A DNA stretch of 64,000 bases. It comes from Arcobacteraceae bacterium (GTDB lineage: Bacteria; Campylobacterota; Campylobacteria; Campylobacterales; Arcobacteraceae). Positions within the stretch are counted from its first letter, which is position 1, and each line of letters begins with the position of its first letter. Of the stretch, positions 28,232 to 36,069 are shown in pieces. A program made the translations under genes and the position numbers. The notes beneath the pieces are model-generated. The model did no database searches, was not told the DNA's origin, and saw nothing but the letters and a program-made list of their open reading frames with translations. The DNA lies in assembly GCA_028687375.1 (NCBI GenBank), contig JAQUAG010000001.1, positions 1-64,000 of the forward strand, written 5' to 3'.

Positions 28232-29623
28232 ATGTATGATTTTATAATAGTTGGTGGTGGAATTGGCGGTGTTTGTAGTGCTGTTACCCTCAGTCAAAAG
28301 TACAAAACATTATTGATAGAAAAAGAACCCCATCTTGGTGGTTGTAGTGGAACTTTTACAAGGGGAAAATACTCTTATAATATAGGAGCTACTACATTTG
28401 CTATGTATCAAGAGGGGCAAGTGATGAAAAAGTTTTTTGATGCAAATAAACTTAGCTTTGATTTTATGAAGCTAGATATCCCTATTAGTGTTATCATCAA
28501 TCAAAAAACAATCCATAGATATAGTAATCTTGAGCGATTTATAACCCATATAAATGAAGTTTTTCCACACAACTCCCACCAAAGATTTTGGAATGATATA
28601 TTTACCCTTGCCCAATCATTTTATAAACAATACGATGTGTACTATAATAAATCAAATCTTTTTGAGCTTTCAAAAACACTTTTCTCTTTTGGAAAACAGT
28701 TTATATCGTTTGCTTCACCTATTTTAAAAAATGCAAACACCACCCTACTCTCCTATTATGGAGAGAATATCGATAAAGATTTTATAGAATTTATAGACAA
28801 TCAACTTTTAATCGTCGCCCAAACACATCTCAAAAATACAAACTTTCTCACTTTAGCACTTGCCCTTAGTTATCCATTTTATGATAATTTTTATATAGAG
28901 GGTGGGATGGGGAAGATTTTTGATGTGATAAAAGAAAAAGCTGGAGAGATTCATACAAAAGAGGAGTTTATCACAGCAGTTGAAAATAATGGCACCTATA
29001 AAGTTTACACTACAAAAGATGTTTATGAAACAAAAAAGATAGTATTTAATACCACATACCAAAATAATATCAAAGAGAAAAATCATCTCACTCAAAGTGC
29101 TTTTGTTCTCTATCTTACCCTTAAAAGTGAAAAAGAGTTTCACCATCACTATCAAATTATCCAAGAGAAAGTTTTTAACAATACTATCTCAAAATCTATC
29201 TTTGTATCCTTTTCACATAAAGATGATACTATAATGGCTCCAATTGGAGAGTATAGTGTCACTATCTCTATCCACACAGATACGACATTTTGGGATAGAC
29301 TTACAAAAGAGGAATATAGACAAAAAAAAGAAACTCTCCAAAAAGAGATAATTACTCTTTTTTGTAATACTTTAAAGATTGATACAAAAGATATTATCAA
29401 CTCCTTTGGAGCTACCCCAAATACTTTTGGACGATATATCAAAAGGAGAGCTTTAGGTGGAATGCATTTAGAGTTTAAAAACTATTTTCTAAAATTTGGA
29501 TCGCCAAAAGTAGGAGATTTTTATTATTGTGGGGATAATATTTTCCCTGCTCAAGGTTGGGCAGGGGTTGTTGCAGGGGTTGTTAATATGGAGAAAGTTA
29601 TAGATGCATCATTTAAAAATTAA
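28232..29623 (+). CDS. CrtI/phytoene-desaturase-like FAD oxidoreductase
   Basis: This is a 463-residue flavoprotein. The FAD-binding motif is at 6-17 (IVGGGIGGVCSA), followed by EKEPHLGGCSGTF, the arrangement of phytoene desaturases and carotene isomerases. The C-terminal FAD signature GDNIFPAQGWAGVVAG is also visible. No other carotenoid gene (crtB, crtE) is near, so a role in pigment synthesis is only a guess; related proteins act on other lipids or quinones. It overlaps the LytS-like kinase gene by 20 bases, which makes it the head of a regulatory operon. A TATAAT lies about 25 bases before the ATG. Confidence 0.8.
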   Translation: MYDFIIVGGGIGGVCSAVTLSQKYKTLLIEKEPHLGGCSGTFTRGKYSYNIGATTFAMYQEGQVMKKFFDANKLSFDFMKLDIPISVIINQKTIHRYSNLERFITHINEVFPHNSHQRFWNDIFTLAQSFYKQYDVYYNKSNLFELSKTLFSFGKQFISFASPILKNANTTLLSYYGENIDKDFIEFIDNQLLIVAQTHLKNTNFLTLALALSYPFYDNFYIEGGMGKIFDVIKEKAGEIHTKEEFITAVENNGTYKVYTTKDVYETKKIVFNTTYQNNIKEKNHLTQSAFVLYLTLKSEKEFHHHYQIIQEKVFNNTISKSIFVSFSHKDDTIMAPIGEYSVTISIHTDTTFWDRLTKEEYRQKKETLQKEIITLFCNTLKIDTKDIINSFGATPNTFGRYIKRRALGGMHLEFKNYFLKFGSPKVGDFYYCGDNIFPAQGWAGVVAGVVNMEKVIDASFKN

Positions 29624-30623
29624 AACAAAAGATTGGCTTTTTATCTTCCTTTTTGGTGTTTTTTTTGGGACACTTTTTGGAACTGCACTTTATATTCTAG
29701 CGAGCAGTAGTCCCTTTGATGGAGCAATTTTAGGTGGATTAAATGGCTTTTTTATCGCTTTAATGTCACTTTTATTTATCACCATTGGAAACAATTTTAT
29801 CCTTCCAAAAGTAGCTCCTAAATATTGGAATGGTATCAGTTTTGTTTTGGCATTTTTATCGGGTGTTTTTGGTAGTTTATGGGCATCATTTGCTGCAATT
29901 ATGGGTGGTGTATTTATCATAGATGGTTACTATAACAATCTCAATCTTTTCACTTTTTTAATAGGGCTTATCACTTATTTGATTGGTTTTGTGATGTATC
30001 TGTTTGTAAGTAGTAGAAATCAACAAGAGTTTACAGCGAAACAATATAAAGAAAGTAGATTGCATCTTTTACAAGCACAACTCAATCCCCATTTTTTGTT
30101 TAATAGTTTAAACTCAGTTGCTGAGCTTGTCTATGTTGACGCGAAAAAATCTGAAAGAGCAATTATGAATATCTCAAAGTTTTTACGAAGCACCCTTGAT
30201 GAGAGTCTTAAAGTGAGCCTTGAAAATGAGCTAGAACTTGTACAAAACTATGTAAATATCGAAAATATAAGATTTATGGAGAATATAACACTCCAAATAA
30301 ATAGAAATAATGAGGCGACAAAAGAGATATTTTTACCAAAATTTTCTATCCAACTTTTGATAGAAAATGCGATTAAACATAACAATGTAGCAAAAAAAAC
30401 CCTTACAGTAAAAGTGGAAATAGAAAAAATAGACACTCAAATCATCATCACTGTCACAGATAATGGGAAAGGGTTTGAAACTATACACTATGGGACAGGT
30501 TTAACAAATCTCAAAGAGAGATTAGAGTTTTTAAACAATGGGACACTTACACAAACAAGTGACACAAACAAAACACAATTTAAAATCACACTAAAGGATA
30601 ATTATGAAAATATTGGTTATTGA
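29604..30623 (+). CDS. LytS/YehU-type sensor histidine kinase
   Basis: This is a 339-residue inner-membrane kinase. The N-terminal ~135 residues form four transmembrane helices with almost no periplasmic loop, so it probably senses within the membrane. The His_kinase domain has the family motif QLNPHFLFNSLNS with His163, and the ATPase domain has LLIENAIKHN and a GTGLTNLKERL G-box. It overlaps the gene before and the LytTR regulator after it by 20 bases each. The signal is unknown; the co-transcribed flavoprotein may be its target or part of the same response. Confidence 0.9.
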   Translation: MHHLKIKTKDWLFIFLFGVFFGTLFGTALYILASSSPFDGAILGGLNGFFIALMSLLFITIGNNFILPKVAPKYWNGISFVLAFLSGVFGSLWASFAAIMGGVFIIDGYYNNLNLFTFLIGLITYLIGFVMYLFVSSRNQQEFTAKQYKESRLHLLQAQLNPHFLFNSLNSVAELVYVDAKKSERAIMNISKFLRSTLDESLKVSLENELELVQNYVNIENIRFMENITLQINRNNEATKEIFLPKFSIQLLIENAIKHNNVAKKTLTVKVEIEKIDTQIIITVTDNGKGFETIHYGTGLTNLKERLEFLNNGTLTQTSDTNKTQFKITLKDNYENIGY

Positions 30624-31293
30624 TGATGAACAACTAGCACTTGATAGGATGAAAAGAATTTTAGGGGAACTTGGATACAAAGATGTAACCGCTAGTTTAG
30701 AGTATTCCATAGCACTTGAACAACGATTTGATGTTGTTTTTTTAGATATTAATATGCCTGAAATAAATGGAATTGAGCTTGGGAAAATGGTACTTAAAAA
30801 CTTTCCACTTACAAAAATAGTATTTCAAACAGCTTATGATGAGTTTGCCCTTGATGCTTTTGAAGTTGGAAGTGTCGACTATATCTTAAAACCAATCGAA
30901 CTTGAAAGGGTTGAGAAAACACTTGCAAGGGTAAAAAAAATGGTAGCAAAATCAAATGAAAAACTTCTTGTGAAACTTGGAGGGAATAGCTATATTTTAA
31001 ATCCCTCTGATGTTTGCTATATCAAAGCTGATTTAGCTGAAGTGTATGTCAAAAGCAAAATTGCAAGTGGATATATGAGTAACAATATGTCTGATTTGGA
31101 ACTATCACTTGAACCTTTTGGATTTGTACGAGTTCATAGATCGTATCTAGTCAATCTTAACAAAATCAAATCTCTTTCAAGTATTGAAAATAGCAAGTTT
31201 GTTATCACTTTTTACGATATAGATGATGAACTAATCTCAAGTAAAGAGGGTGCGAAGTACCTTCGTGGATATCTTGAAAATATTACAATTTAA
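30604..31293 (+). CDS. LytTR-type response regulator
   Basis: This is a 229-residue regulator. The receiver domain has Asp7/Asp8, phosphoacceptor Asp48 (VVFLDINMPEINGIELG) and the KP of YILKPIELE. The LytTR DNA-binding domain (~120-227) includes FVRVHRSYLVNLNKI. It pairs with the LytS-like kinase, whose gene it overlaps by 20 bases. Members bind direct repeats upstream of target promoters; the 162-bp gap before the CrtI-like gene is the most likely site, though I could not pick out a convincing pair there. Confidence 0.92.
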   Translation: MKILVIDDEQLALDRMKRILGELGYKDVTASLEYSIALEQRFDVVFLDINMPEINGIELGKMVLKNFPLTKIVFQTAYDEFALDAFEVGSVDYILKPIELERVEKTLARVKKMVAKSNEKLLVKLGGNSYILNPSDVCYIKADLAEVYVKSKIASGYMSNNMSDLELSLEPFGFVRVHRSYLVNLNKIKSLSSIENSKFVITFYDIDDELISSKEGAKYLRGYLENITI

Positions 31294-31306
31294 AAAGGAA
31301 AAATAT

Positions 31307-32269
31307 ATGAAAATGAAAATAGCAGTCTCGGATTGTCTTTTGGGAACAAAATGCAACTACTCAGCAGGGCATAATAAAGATGATTTTATCTTTAATGAAC
31401 TTGGAAATTTTGTAGAATTTATCCCATTTTGTCCAGAAATTTTGATGCTTGGAACTCCAAGGGAAACGATACGACTTGTCAATATTGATGGGAAAGAGTG
31501 TGTGATTGGAAATAGCACCCAAACAGATTACACAGATGAACTTACACAAATCAGTAAAGAGTTGATTGAAAAAATTATGAAACAAGAAGATGTTTGTGGA
31601 TTTATTTTTAAATCAAAATCACCCTCTTGTGGAATCGAGCGAGTGAAACTTTATTCTACAAAAAACAACTCACTTGAACCATATACAACTGCTGGTGTGA
31701 TGGCTAAAATGGCTATCTTAAACTATCCACTTCTTCCAATTGAAGATAATAGTCGTCTTATAGATTCGTGGCTTAGGGAAAATTTTGTGATGCAACTTTT
31801 CGCTTATTTTGATTTTGAACAGTTTAAAAAAGGGGCAACAAAAGTAAATGACTTAGTAATTTTTCACACAAGTTACAAATTTTTAATGATGTCAAAAAGT
31901 ACAAAAACATACAATGAATTAGGCTCAATTGTTGCAAATAGAGTAAAGCTTAGTTTTGATGAGCTTCTAGCAACTTATGAGAAAGCTTTTAAAGAGGCTT
32001 TAAAACTCAAAAATAGCAGAAAAAAAAGTTTCAATGCATTACAACATATGTATGGATTTGTGAAAGATTTTGTCGGTGAAGATGAAAAAGAGGCTATTTT
32101 AGAGCAATTTGAAGATTTTAAAAATGGAACAATCCCAATCATCTCCGCTGTTTCAATGCTTGAACTTTTTGCAAAAAAATATGAGTGTAAATATCTTTTA
32201 GGGCAAAAACTATTACATCCCTACCCAAAAGAATTAAGGCTAAGAAGCGATATCAAAGCTTTTAAATAA
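31307..32269 (+). CDS. DUF523/DUF1722 (YbgA-type) protein
   Basis: This is a 320-residue cytoplasmic protein: DUF523 (about 1-150) with conserved cysteines in SDCLLGTKCNYSAGH and CGFIFKSKSPSCG, then DUF1722 (about 195-315) with LLGQKLLHPYPKELRLR. The fused form is widespread in bacteria, and the Cys pattern suggests metal or Fe-S binding, but no function is established that I can name with certainty. The chosen ATG has AAGGA upstream; a longer frame starts inside the regulator gene. It ends the CrtI-LytS-LytT operon, 13 bases after the regulator stop codon. Confidence 0.85.
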   Translation: MKMKIAVSDCLLGTKCNYSAGHNKDDFIFNELGNFVEFIPFCPEILMLGTPRETIRLVNIDGKECVIGNSTQTDYTDELTQISKELIEKIMKQEDVCGFIFKSKSPSCGIERVKLYSTKNNSLEPYTTAGVMAKMAILNYPLLPIEDNSRLIDSWLRENFVMQLFAYFDFEQFKKGATKVNDLVIFHTSYKFLMMSKSTKTYNELGSIVANRVKLSFDELLATYEKAFKEALKLKNSRKKSFNALQHMYGFVKDFVGEDEKEAILEQFEDFKNGTIPIISAVSMLELFAKKYECKYLLGQKLLHPYPKELRLRSDIKAFK

Positions 32270-32345
32270 GGTTATATTTTAGGATAAAGCCAAACTTACT
32301 AAAATTTTGTTATTATTGTTCAAATATAAAAAGTAGGAATTTATT

Positions 32346-32603
32346 ATGCAAACTTTAACTTTACAGGTTCAAGATAGTTTCGTTCCCAATTTACTCAATT
32401 TTCTAGAACAATTTAAAAATGAAGTTGTTATTCAAAAAGATAAAAATTTAGAATATGACCCGTATTTTTATGAAAGACAAAAAGAACTTCAACAAATCAG
32501 AGCTGATATCAAAAGTGGGAAAAGTGAATTGATTTCATTTGAAGATTTTGAAAATAGAGTCAACAATTTTGAAAAAGAACTTGAACAAAAATATACAAAT
32601 TAA
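32346..32603 (+). CDS. Orphan antitoxin-like small protein
   Basis: This 85-residue protein begins MQTLTLQVQDSFVPNLLNFL, closely resembling in layout the antitoxin at 35075 (MQTIELQIPDNIYNQL), and has a charged helical C-terminus. TAGGA lies just before the ATG. No toxin-like frame follows: the next gene is convergent on the other strand, 25 bases away. It is therefore an antitoxin gene that has lost its toxin, or an unrelated small regulator. Toxin type cannot be assigned. Confidence 0.55.
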   Translation: MQTLTLQVQDSFVPNLLNFLEQFKNEVVIQKDKNLEYDPYFYERQKELQQIRADIKSGKSELISFEDFENRVNNFEKELEQKYTN

Positions 32604-32628
32604 ACTTATTTGATGATTTCCTTTTACC

Positions 32629-33090
32629 TTACAAAATCAAAAATGATTTGAAGTAGTGTTTGATAAGCCCTTGTTTGTCCTCTTTTGTTTTTGGAAGTTT
32701 GATTTGTAAATCTTTGTATCGTTTCGTAAATAGATACTTTTCAATCAGTCCAAGATTTGCTAATTTTTGATAAATTCCTAACACAAAAGCACTATTTTGT
32801 TTAATCTCTTTTGCGATGGCTATACTATAAATCGTATGGATATTTTCTATATCTTCAAGAGTTTCGATAGCTAATCGAAGAGCTAAAATATACTCTATCT
32901 CTTCTAATTTAAACTCACCAGTTATTGATTTTGAATATTTTTCTAGGAGCATTTTGCACTCACGAAGTTCATCATATTTATTATCGCCGTTTTTCAAATA
33001 CTCATAAAGCTTTGGTTTTGTAGTTTTCCAATTATTAAAAGTAAATCTCGTTACCTCAAACTGTTCCGTCACTTCTTTATTAGAAAGCAT
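32629..33090 (-). CDS. Small helical protein with HTH-like N-terminus
   Basis: I do not recognise this 153-residue protein. Its N-terminus (SNKEVTEQFEVTRFTFNNWK) reads like a helix-turn-helix of the MerR/excisionase or phage-regulator sort, followed by a Lys/Glu-rich helical body. No membrane segment is seen. Its upstream gap contains two copies of a 16-bp sequence that may be its operators (33124 and 33259). The next gene on the plus strand, a tiny membrane protein, lies beyond that gap. Confidence 0.6.
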   Translation of the reverse strand: MLSNKEVTEQFEVTRFTFNNWKTTKPKLYEYLKNGDNKYDELRECKMLLEKYSKSITGEFKLEEIEYILALRLAIETLEDIENIHTIYSIAIAKEIKQNSAFVLGIYQKLANLGLIEKYLFTKRYKDLQIKLPKTKEDKQGLIKHYFKSFLIL

Positions 33091-33123
33091 AAATTATTCC
33101 TCAAAACTTTTTAAAGTATTGTA

Positions 33124-33139
33124 ATTGTTAAATAATTTA
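33124..33139. repeat. 16-bp repeat, copy 1
   Basis: ATTGTTAAATAATTTA occurs here, about 34 bases upstream of the HTH-like gene start, and again exactly at 33259-33274. An inverted partial form (TTAACAATATAAATTATTAA) lies between them near 33211. Two perfect copies around a divergent gap suggest operators for a local regulator. Confidence 0.5.
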
Positions 33140-33258
33140 TCGCATTTAATAGTTATCAAAACAAATTAGTATGTTTATTCAGCATAATTTATTTATAATT
33201 TACATTACTTTTAACAATATAAATTATTAATCATTTCTGTGAATATTAAAGAGCCAAA

Positions 33259-33274
33259 ATTGTTAAATAATTTA
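33259..33274. repeat. 16-bp repeat, copy 2
   Basis: An exact second copy of the 16-mer at 33124, in the same orientation and 135 bases away, lies 27 bases before the ATG of the small membrane protein at 33301. The AT-rich composition raises the chance of coincidence, but the 16-base perfect match at both ends of one divergent gap is notable. Confidence 0.5.
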
Positions 33275-33300
33275 CAACTAAATTTAAAATGGAGATGATT

Positions 33301-33441
33301 ATGAAAAGTTTTATTATGGGTGCAGCGATAGCTGGTGGGATTTTATTTTTGTTTGTTTCACAAACTTGGATTGTTGTAGTTGCATTTTGGGCAATCATCG
33401 CTTTGTTTACTTATTTATCAAGTAAATTTTCAGACAAATAA
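33301..33441 (+). CDS. 46-residue membrane protein
   Basis: A short frame from ATG to TAA encodes 46 residues beginning MKSFIMGAAIAGGILF, with two short hydrophobic stretches (about 5-19 and 21-38) and a charged tail (SSKFSDK). GGAG lies eight bases before the ATG. It is 17 bases upstream of the lipoprotein gene on the same strand, so the two are probably co-transcribed. The function is unknown. It could be a small inner-membrane peptide or a toxin-like peptide. Confidence 0.55.
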   Translation: MKSFIMGAAIAGGILFLFVSQTWIVVVAFWAIIALFTYLSSKFSDK

Positions 33442-33458
33442 ATATTTTAGGAATCAAA

Positions 33459-34844
33459 ATGAAAAAAATTAATTTAATAACTATTCCATTAGCTGTAGTT
33501 TCACTTTTATTTGGTGGTTGTGCAAGTAAATACGAACAAGAACAGCAAGAACGAGCTTTAGTAATACAGAAAGAAGCAGATAAGCTTGGACTTACAGTTT
33601 CAGAGTATAAAAATTATCAGGAAAAAGAACAGCAAAAAGTAGAAGCTGAAAAACAAAAAGCTATATTTGATAGAATAGCTCAATATGAGATAGACTATCT
33701 TAAAGAATATGAAGATATAAAAAAACAAATTCCCGAACTAAAAATAGCTTGGGTACAACCAAAAAATAAAAAAGAAGATTGCAAAGTTTATGTTGACTAT
33801 CACGATAAAAATCCAACATTAGATGAATCATATAAATTATTTTGGGATGGGGAATGCAAAGATGGTTATGCTTATGGACTTGGCAGAGAAATAGTAAAAG
33901 CGAATTTAGAAGACAATTGGCAAATAGGTATCTATGAAAAAGGGATACCAACTGGTGGCATTATCATTAAAGATAATTTGCATAATGTGTTAACTGAGGG
34001 CGAAGCTAATTATGGTGGCTCTATGTATGCTGTTACTAGGGTAATATCTGAAGAGAATAGAGATATAAATATAGTTTATAAAAGTGGAATTAGTGGTAGT
34101 AAAAATGAACCAGCTTTATTTGTGGCAACTTCACCATTTTGGAATCAAACACAAGTTTATCAAAAAGCTTATCCAAATTTTTGCTATGGCTTGGCACATC
34201 ATAGCAATAATGATGAACAAACTGTTGATTTCTTATTTTCACTTTATGATAAAAATGGTAAACGGCACGGCTGGGCTATTGAAAAAAATAAAAATCAAAA
34301 CATGCAAACTGCAGAGTATATAAATGGAAATAGGCAAACAATAACATTTCCAAAAGAATATAATGGTAAAGCAGATGAGATTATCAGTGAAATATCTCAA
34401 GCTGAAGAGAAGGCATTTAATGCTCAAAATCAAGCTCAACTTGTCAAAAAACAATATCTTAGAAAGATTTGTAAAGAGAGTGTAAAAGTTAATTTTATGG
34501 ACAATGAAGAGTATAAAGAAGTTTGTGATGATAAGGCTGAAAAAGAATTAATGGCTAAAATTGATGCAAAACTTCAAAAACTTACCCAAGCAAAAATAGT
34601 AAGGATTGAACAAAAGAAACAAGAACAACAGCAATTATCAGAACAACTATATCGACAACAACAACTAGCAATTCAACAAAGACAAGTAGAAGAACAAGAG
34701 TCTGCTAGAAACTCAAATCAAGTAATACAAGGTATAAATCAATTAACACAAAATCTAAATAATATAAATTACAATTCACAGATACGACAGCAAAATTTTC
34801 AGCTTCAACAATTAAATAATAATCTAATGTACAAAAAATGGTGA
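33459..34844 (+). CDS. Large lipoprotein with Gln-rich coiled-coil tail
   Basis: This 461-residue protein has a signal peptide with lipobox LFGGC, giving a lipidated mature form. After a charged coiled coil (about 22-80) comes a ~220-residue globular part with MORN-like phrases (DGECKDGYAYGLGRE, GIYEKGIPTGG), then a second long helical, Gln-rich coiled coil to the end (about 330-461). I do not recognise the family. The architecture suggests a periplasmic envelope protein. A 46-residue membrane protein gene precedes it by 17 bases. Confidence 0.7.
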   Translation: MKKINLITIPLAVVSLLFGGCASKYEQEQQERALVIQKEADKLGLTVSEYKNYQEKEQQKVEAEKQKAIFDRIAQYEIDYLKEYEDIKKQIPELKIAWVQPKNKKEDCKVYVDYHDKNPTLDESYKLFWDGECKDGYAYGLGREIVKANLEDNWQIGIYEKGIPTGGIIIKDNLHNVLTEGEANYGGSMYAVTRVISEENRDINIVYKSGISGSKNEPALFVATSPFWNQTQVYQKAYPNFCYGLAHHSNNDEQTVDFLFSLYDKNGKRHGWAIEKNKNQNMQTAEYINGNRQTITFPKEYNGKADEIISEISQAEEKAFNAQNQAQLVKKQYLRKICKESVKVNFMDNEEYKEVCDDKAEKELMAKIDAKLQKLTQAKIVRIEQKKQEQQQLSEQLYRQQQLAIQQRQVEEQESARNSNQVIQGINQLTQNLNNINYNSQIRQQNFQLQQLNNNLMYKKW

Positions 34845-34927
34845 TATAAATAAGAGGGAATCAGTGGTAAGCATACCATTTAACTTTTATTGATATTTTT
34901 CACTAGCTTCCAATGTCCACATTGGGA

Positions 34928-34955
34928 GTTTCTCTCAATCCATAAATCTTAAAAT
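34928..34955. repeat. 28-bp direct repeat, left copy
   Basis: This 28-mer starts GTTTCTCTCAATCCA and matches 26 of 28 bases with 35607-35634. The toxin-antitoxin pair lies between the copies. Upstream of this copy the sequence (TTGATATTTTTCA) also resembles the 3' end of the toxin gene, as if it were the remnant of another toxin copy. Confidence 0.65.
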
Positions 34956-35074
34956 CATCACTTGAAACTAAATTCTTGAACCACTTTTATCGGCTTCAAA
35001 CGATAGATAATTTTTTAGAAAAATAAGGTTATAATCTTTAAAATTGATTTTAAATCAAAAGAAGGAACTTTACA

Positions 35075-35323
35075 ATGCAAACGATAGAACTTCAAATTCC
35101 AGATAATATTTACAATCAGTTAGTTAAAAGTGGGATTGATATCAAGCAACAACTTCAAGATAATCTTTATGATTTATTGGATGATGGATATCCGTCTATC
35201 ACAACCCAAGAAGCGACAAAAAGAGTGAGTGATGCAGTGAGAGATTATGAATCAGGAGCTATGAAAACTGTACCTTATGAGCAAGGTATGGATAAAATCG
35301 ATAATTGGTTAAAAACTATTTAA
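35075..35323 (+). CDS. Antitoxin of a ParDE/RelBE-type pair
   Basis: This 82-residue acidic protein has the usual small-antitoxin layout: an N-terminal beta/helix part (MQTIELQIPDNIYNQLVKSG) and a charged C-terminal tail (DKIDNWLKTI). An AAGGAA ribosome site lies before the ATG. Its stop codon overlaps the ATG of the toxin frame by one base, the typical coupling. The toxin downstream is frameshifted, so this antitoxin is probably functional but without a working partner. A TATAAT near 35030 could be its promoter. Confidence 0.75.
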   Translation: MQTIELQIPDNIYNQLVKSGIDIKQQLQDNLYDLLDDGYPSITTQEATKRVSDAVRDYESGAMKTVPYEQGMDKIDNWLKTI

Positions 35324-35606
35324 TGCCTTTTATGATTGAAAAAAATCCAGCCTTTGATGACAGTTTATTTGCAATTTTAAAATATATCGCAAATGATAGT
35401 CCAAATAATGCTAGAAAATTTAAAAGTAAGATTGACAGAACAATTAAAAACCTTTTAAATATGCCTTTTAATTTAGAAAATCTCACTACTATCAATCAGA
35501 AAATGTAAGAGATTTAATCTTCAAAGGATATACAATCCCTTATGTGATAGATAGCGATAAATACAAGATAGTTGTCCTTGATATTTTCAAGTGGAGTGAT
35601 AGATAA
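35323..35606 (+). pseudogene. ParE/RelE-type toxin, broken by a one-base deletion
   Basis: The frame begins MPFMIEKNPAFDDSLFAILK and runs to codon 61, where it stops early at 35508. Adding one A in the AA at 35470-35471 restores a frame that reads on as MPFKFRKSHYYQSENVRDL, then IFKGYTIPYVIDSD, and ends at the TAA at 35604-35606. Those are the conserved C-terminal blocks of ParE-type toxins (RDLIFKGYTIPY), giving a normal ~95-residue toxin. So the gene is recently broken, or the read has an error in a short A-run. Confidence 0.82.
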
Positions 35607-35634
35607 GTTTCTCTCAATCCACAAATCTCAAAAT
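35607..35634. repeat. 28-bp direct repeat, right copy
   Basis: This copy starts immediately after the toxin stop codon and matches 26 of 28 bases with the copy at 34928. Together they bracket the toxin-antitoxin pair across about 680 bp. This is consistent with a duplication or replacement event at this locus. Confidence 0.65.
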
Positions 35635-35692
35635 ACTAAGTTTCAACCTAAATTTGCAAAACCAAAAATAAAGTACAAAAATATTTCGTACT

Positions 35693-36004
35693 CTACTCCC
35701 TCACCAAGTTAGCATTTGTAATTGCACTTAATGGTTCATTTACATTGAAAATCTTTGCTCTGATATTTGTATATCCAAAAGACTCAAGTCTTTTAGTATG
35801 TTTATCTAAATATCTTTGCACATCATTTTCATTATCAAAAAGATAGATTCCACCAGCTTCTTTTGTTGCTTCATTTTCAGTCCAGATTTTCCAAATCAAA
35901 CCATCTTCATTTGCTATATCTTTTGCCAAATCTTCAAAAGCTTCTGCCATTTTTTCCCCAAATATCCCATCGTGTGGGAAATCTACTTGTAAAAGGTATT
36001 TCAT
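35693..36004 (-). CDS. YdhR-family putative monooxygenase
   Basis: This is a 103-residue small ferredoxin-like-fold protein of the YdhR family (PF08803): MKYLLQVDFPHDG at the start, EDGLIWKIWTENEATKEAGGIYLF in two adjoining stretches, and the final FNVNEPLSAITNA. Members are dimeric and thought to be monooxygenases acting without added cofactors, but substrates are not known. It is divergent from a MarR-type regulator across about 65 bp, which probably controls it. Confidence 0.85.
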   Translation of the reverse strand: MKYLLQVDFPHDGIFGEKMAEAFEDLAKDIANEDGLIWKIWTENEATKEAGGIYLFDNENDVQRYLDKHTKRLESFGYTNIRAKIFNVNEPLSAITNANLVRE

Positions 36005-36069
36005 GTTATACTCCTAAATATTTTTTGAAAATATACAATAAAATATAAATTATGTCAACTAGGTTTACA

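Noticed and set aside
33124-33274. Two 16-mers considered as a CRISPR array
   Set aside because: Only two copies, 135 bases apart, with no regular spacers and no cas genes.
33301-34844. Prophage remnant suggested by a tiny membrane protein and a lipoprotein with coiled coils
   Set aside because: No integrase, structural or lysis gene is in the window; the pair alone cannot support a prophage.
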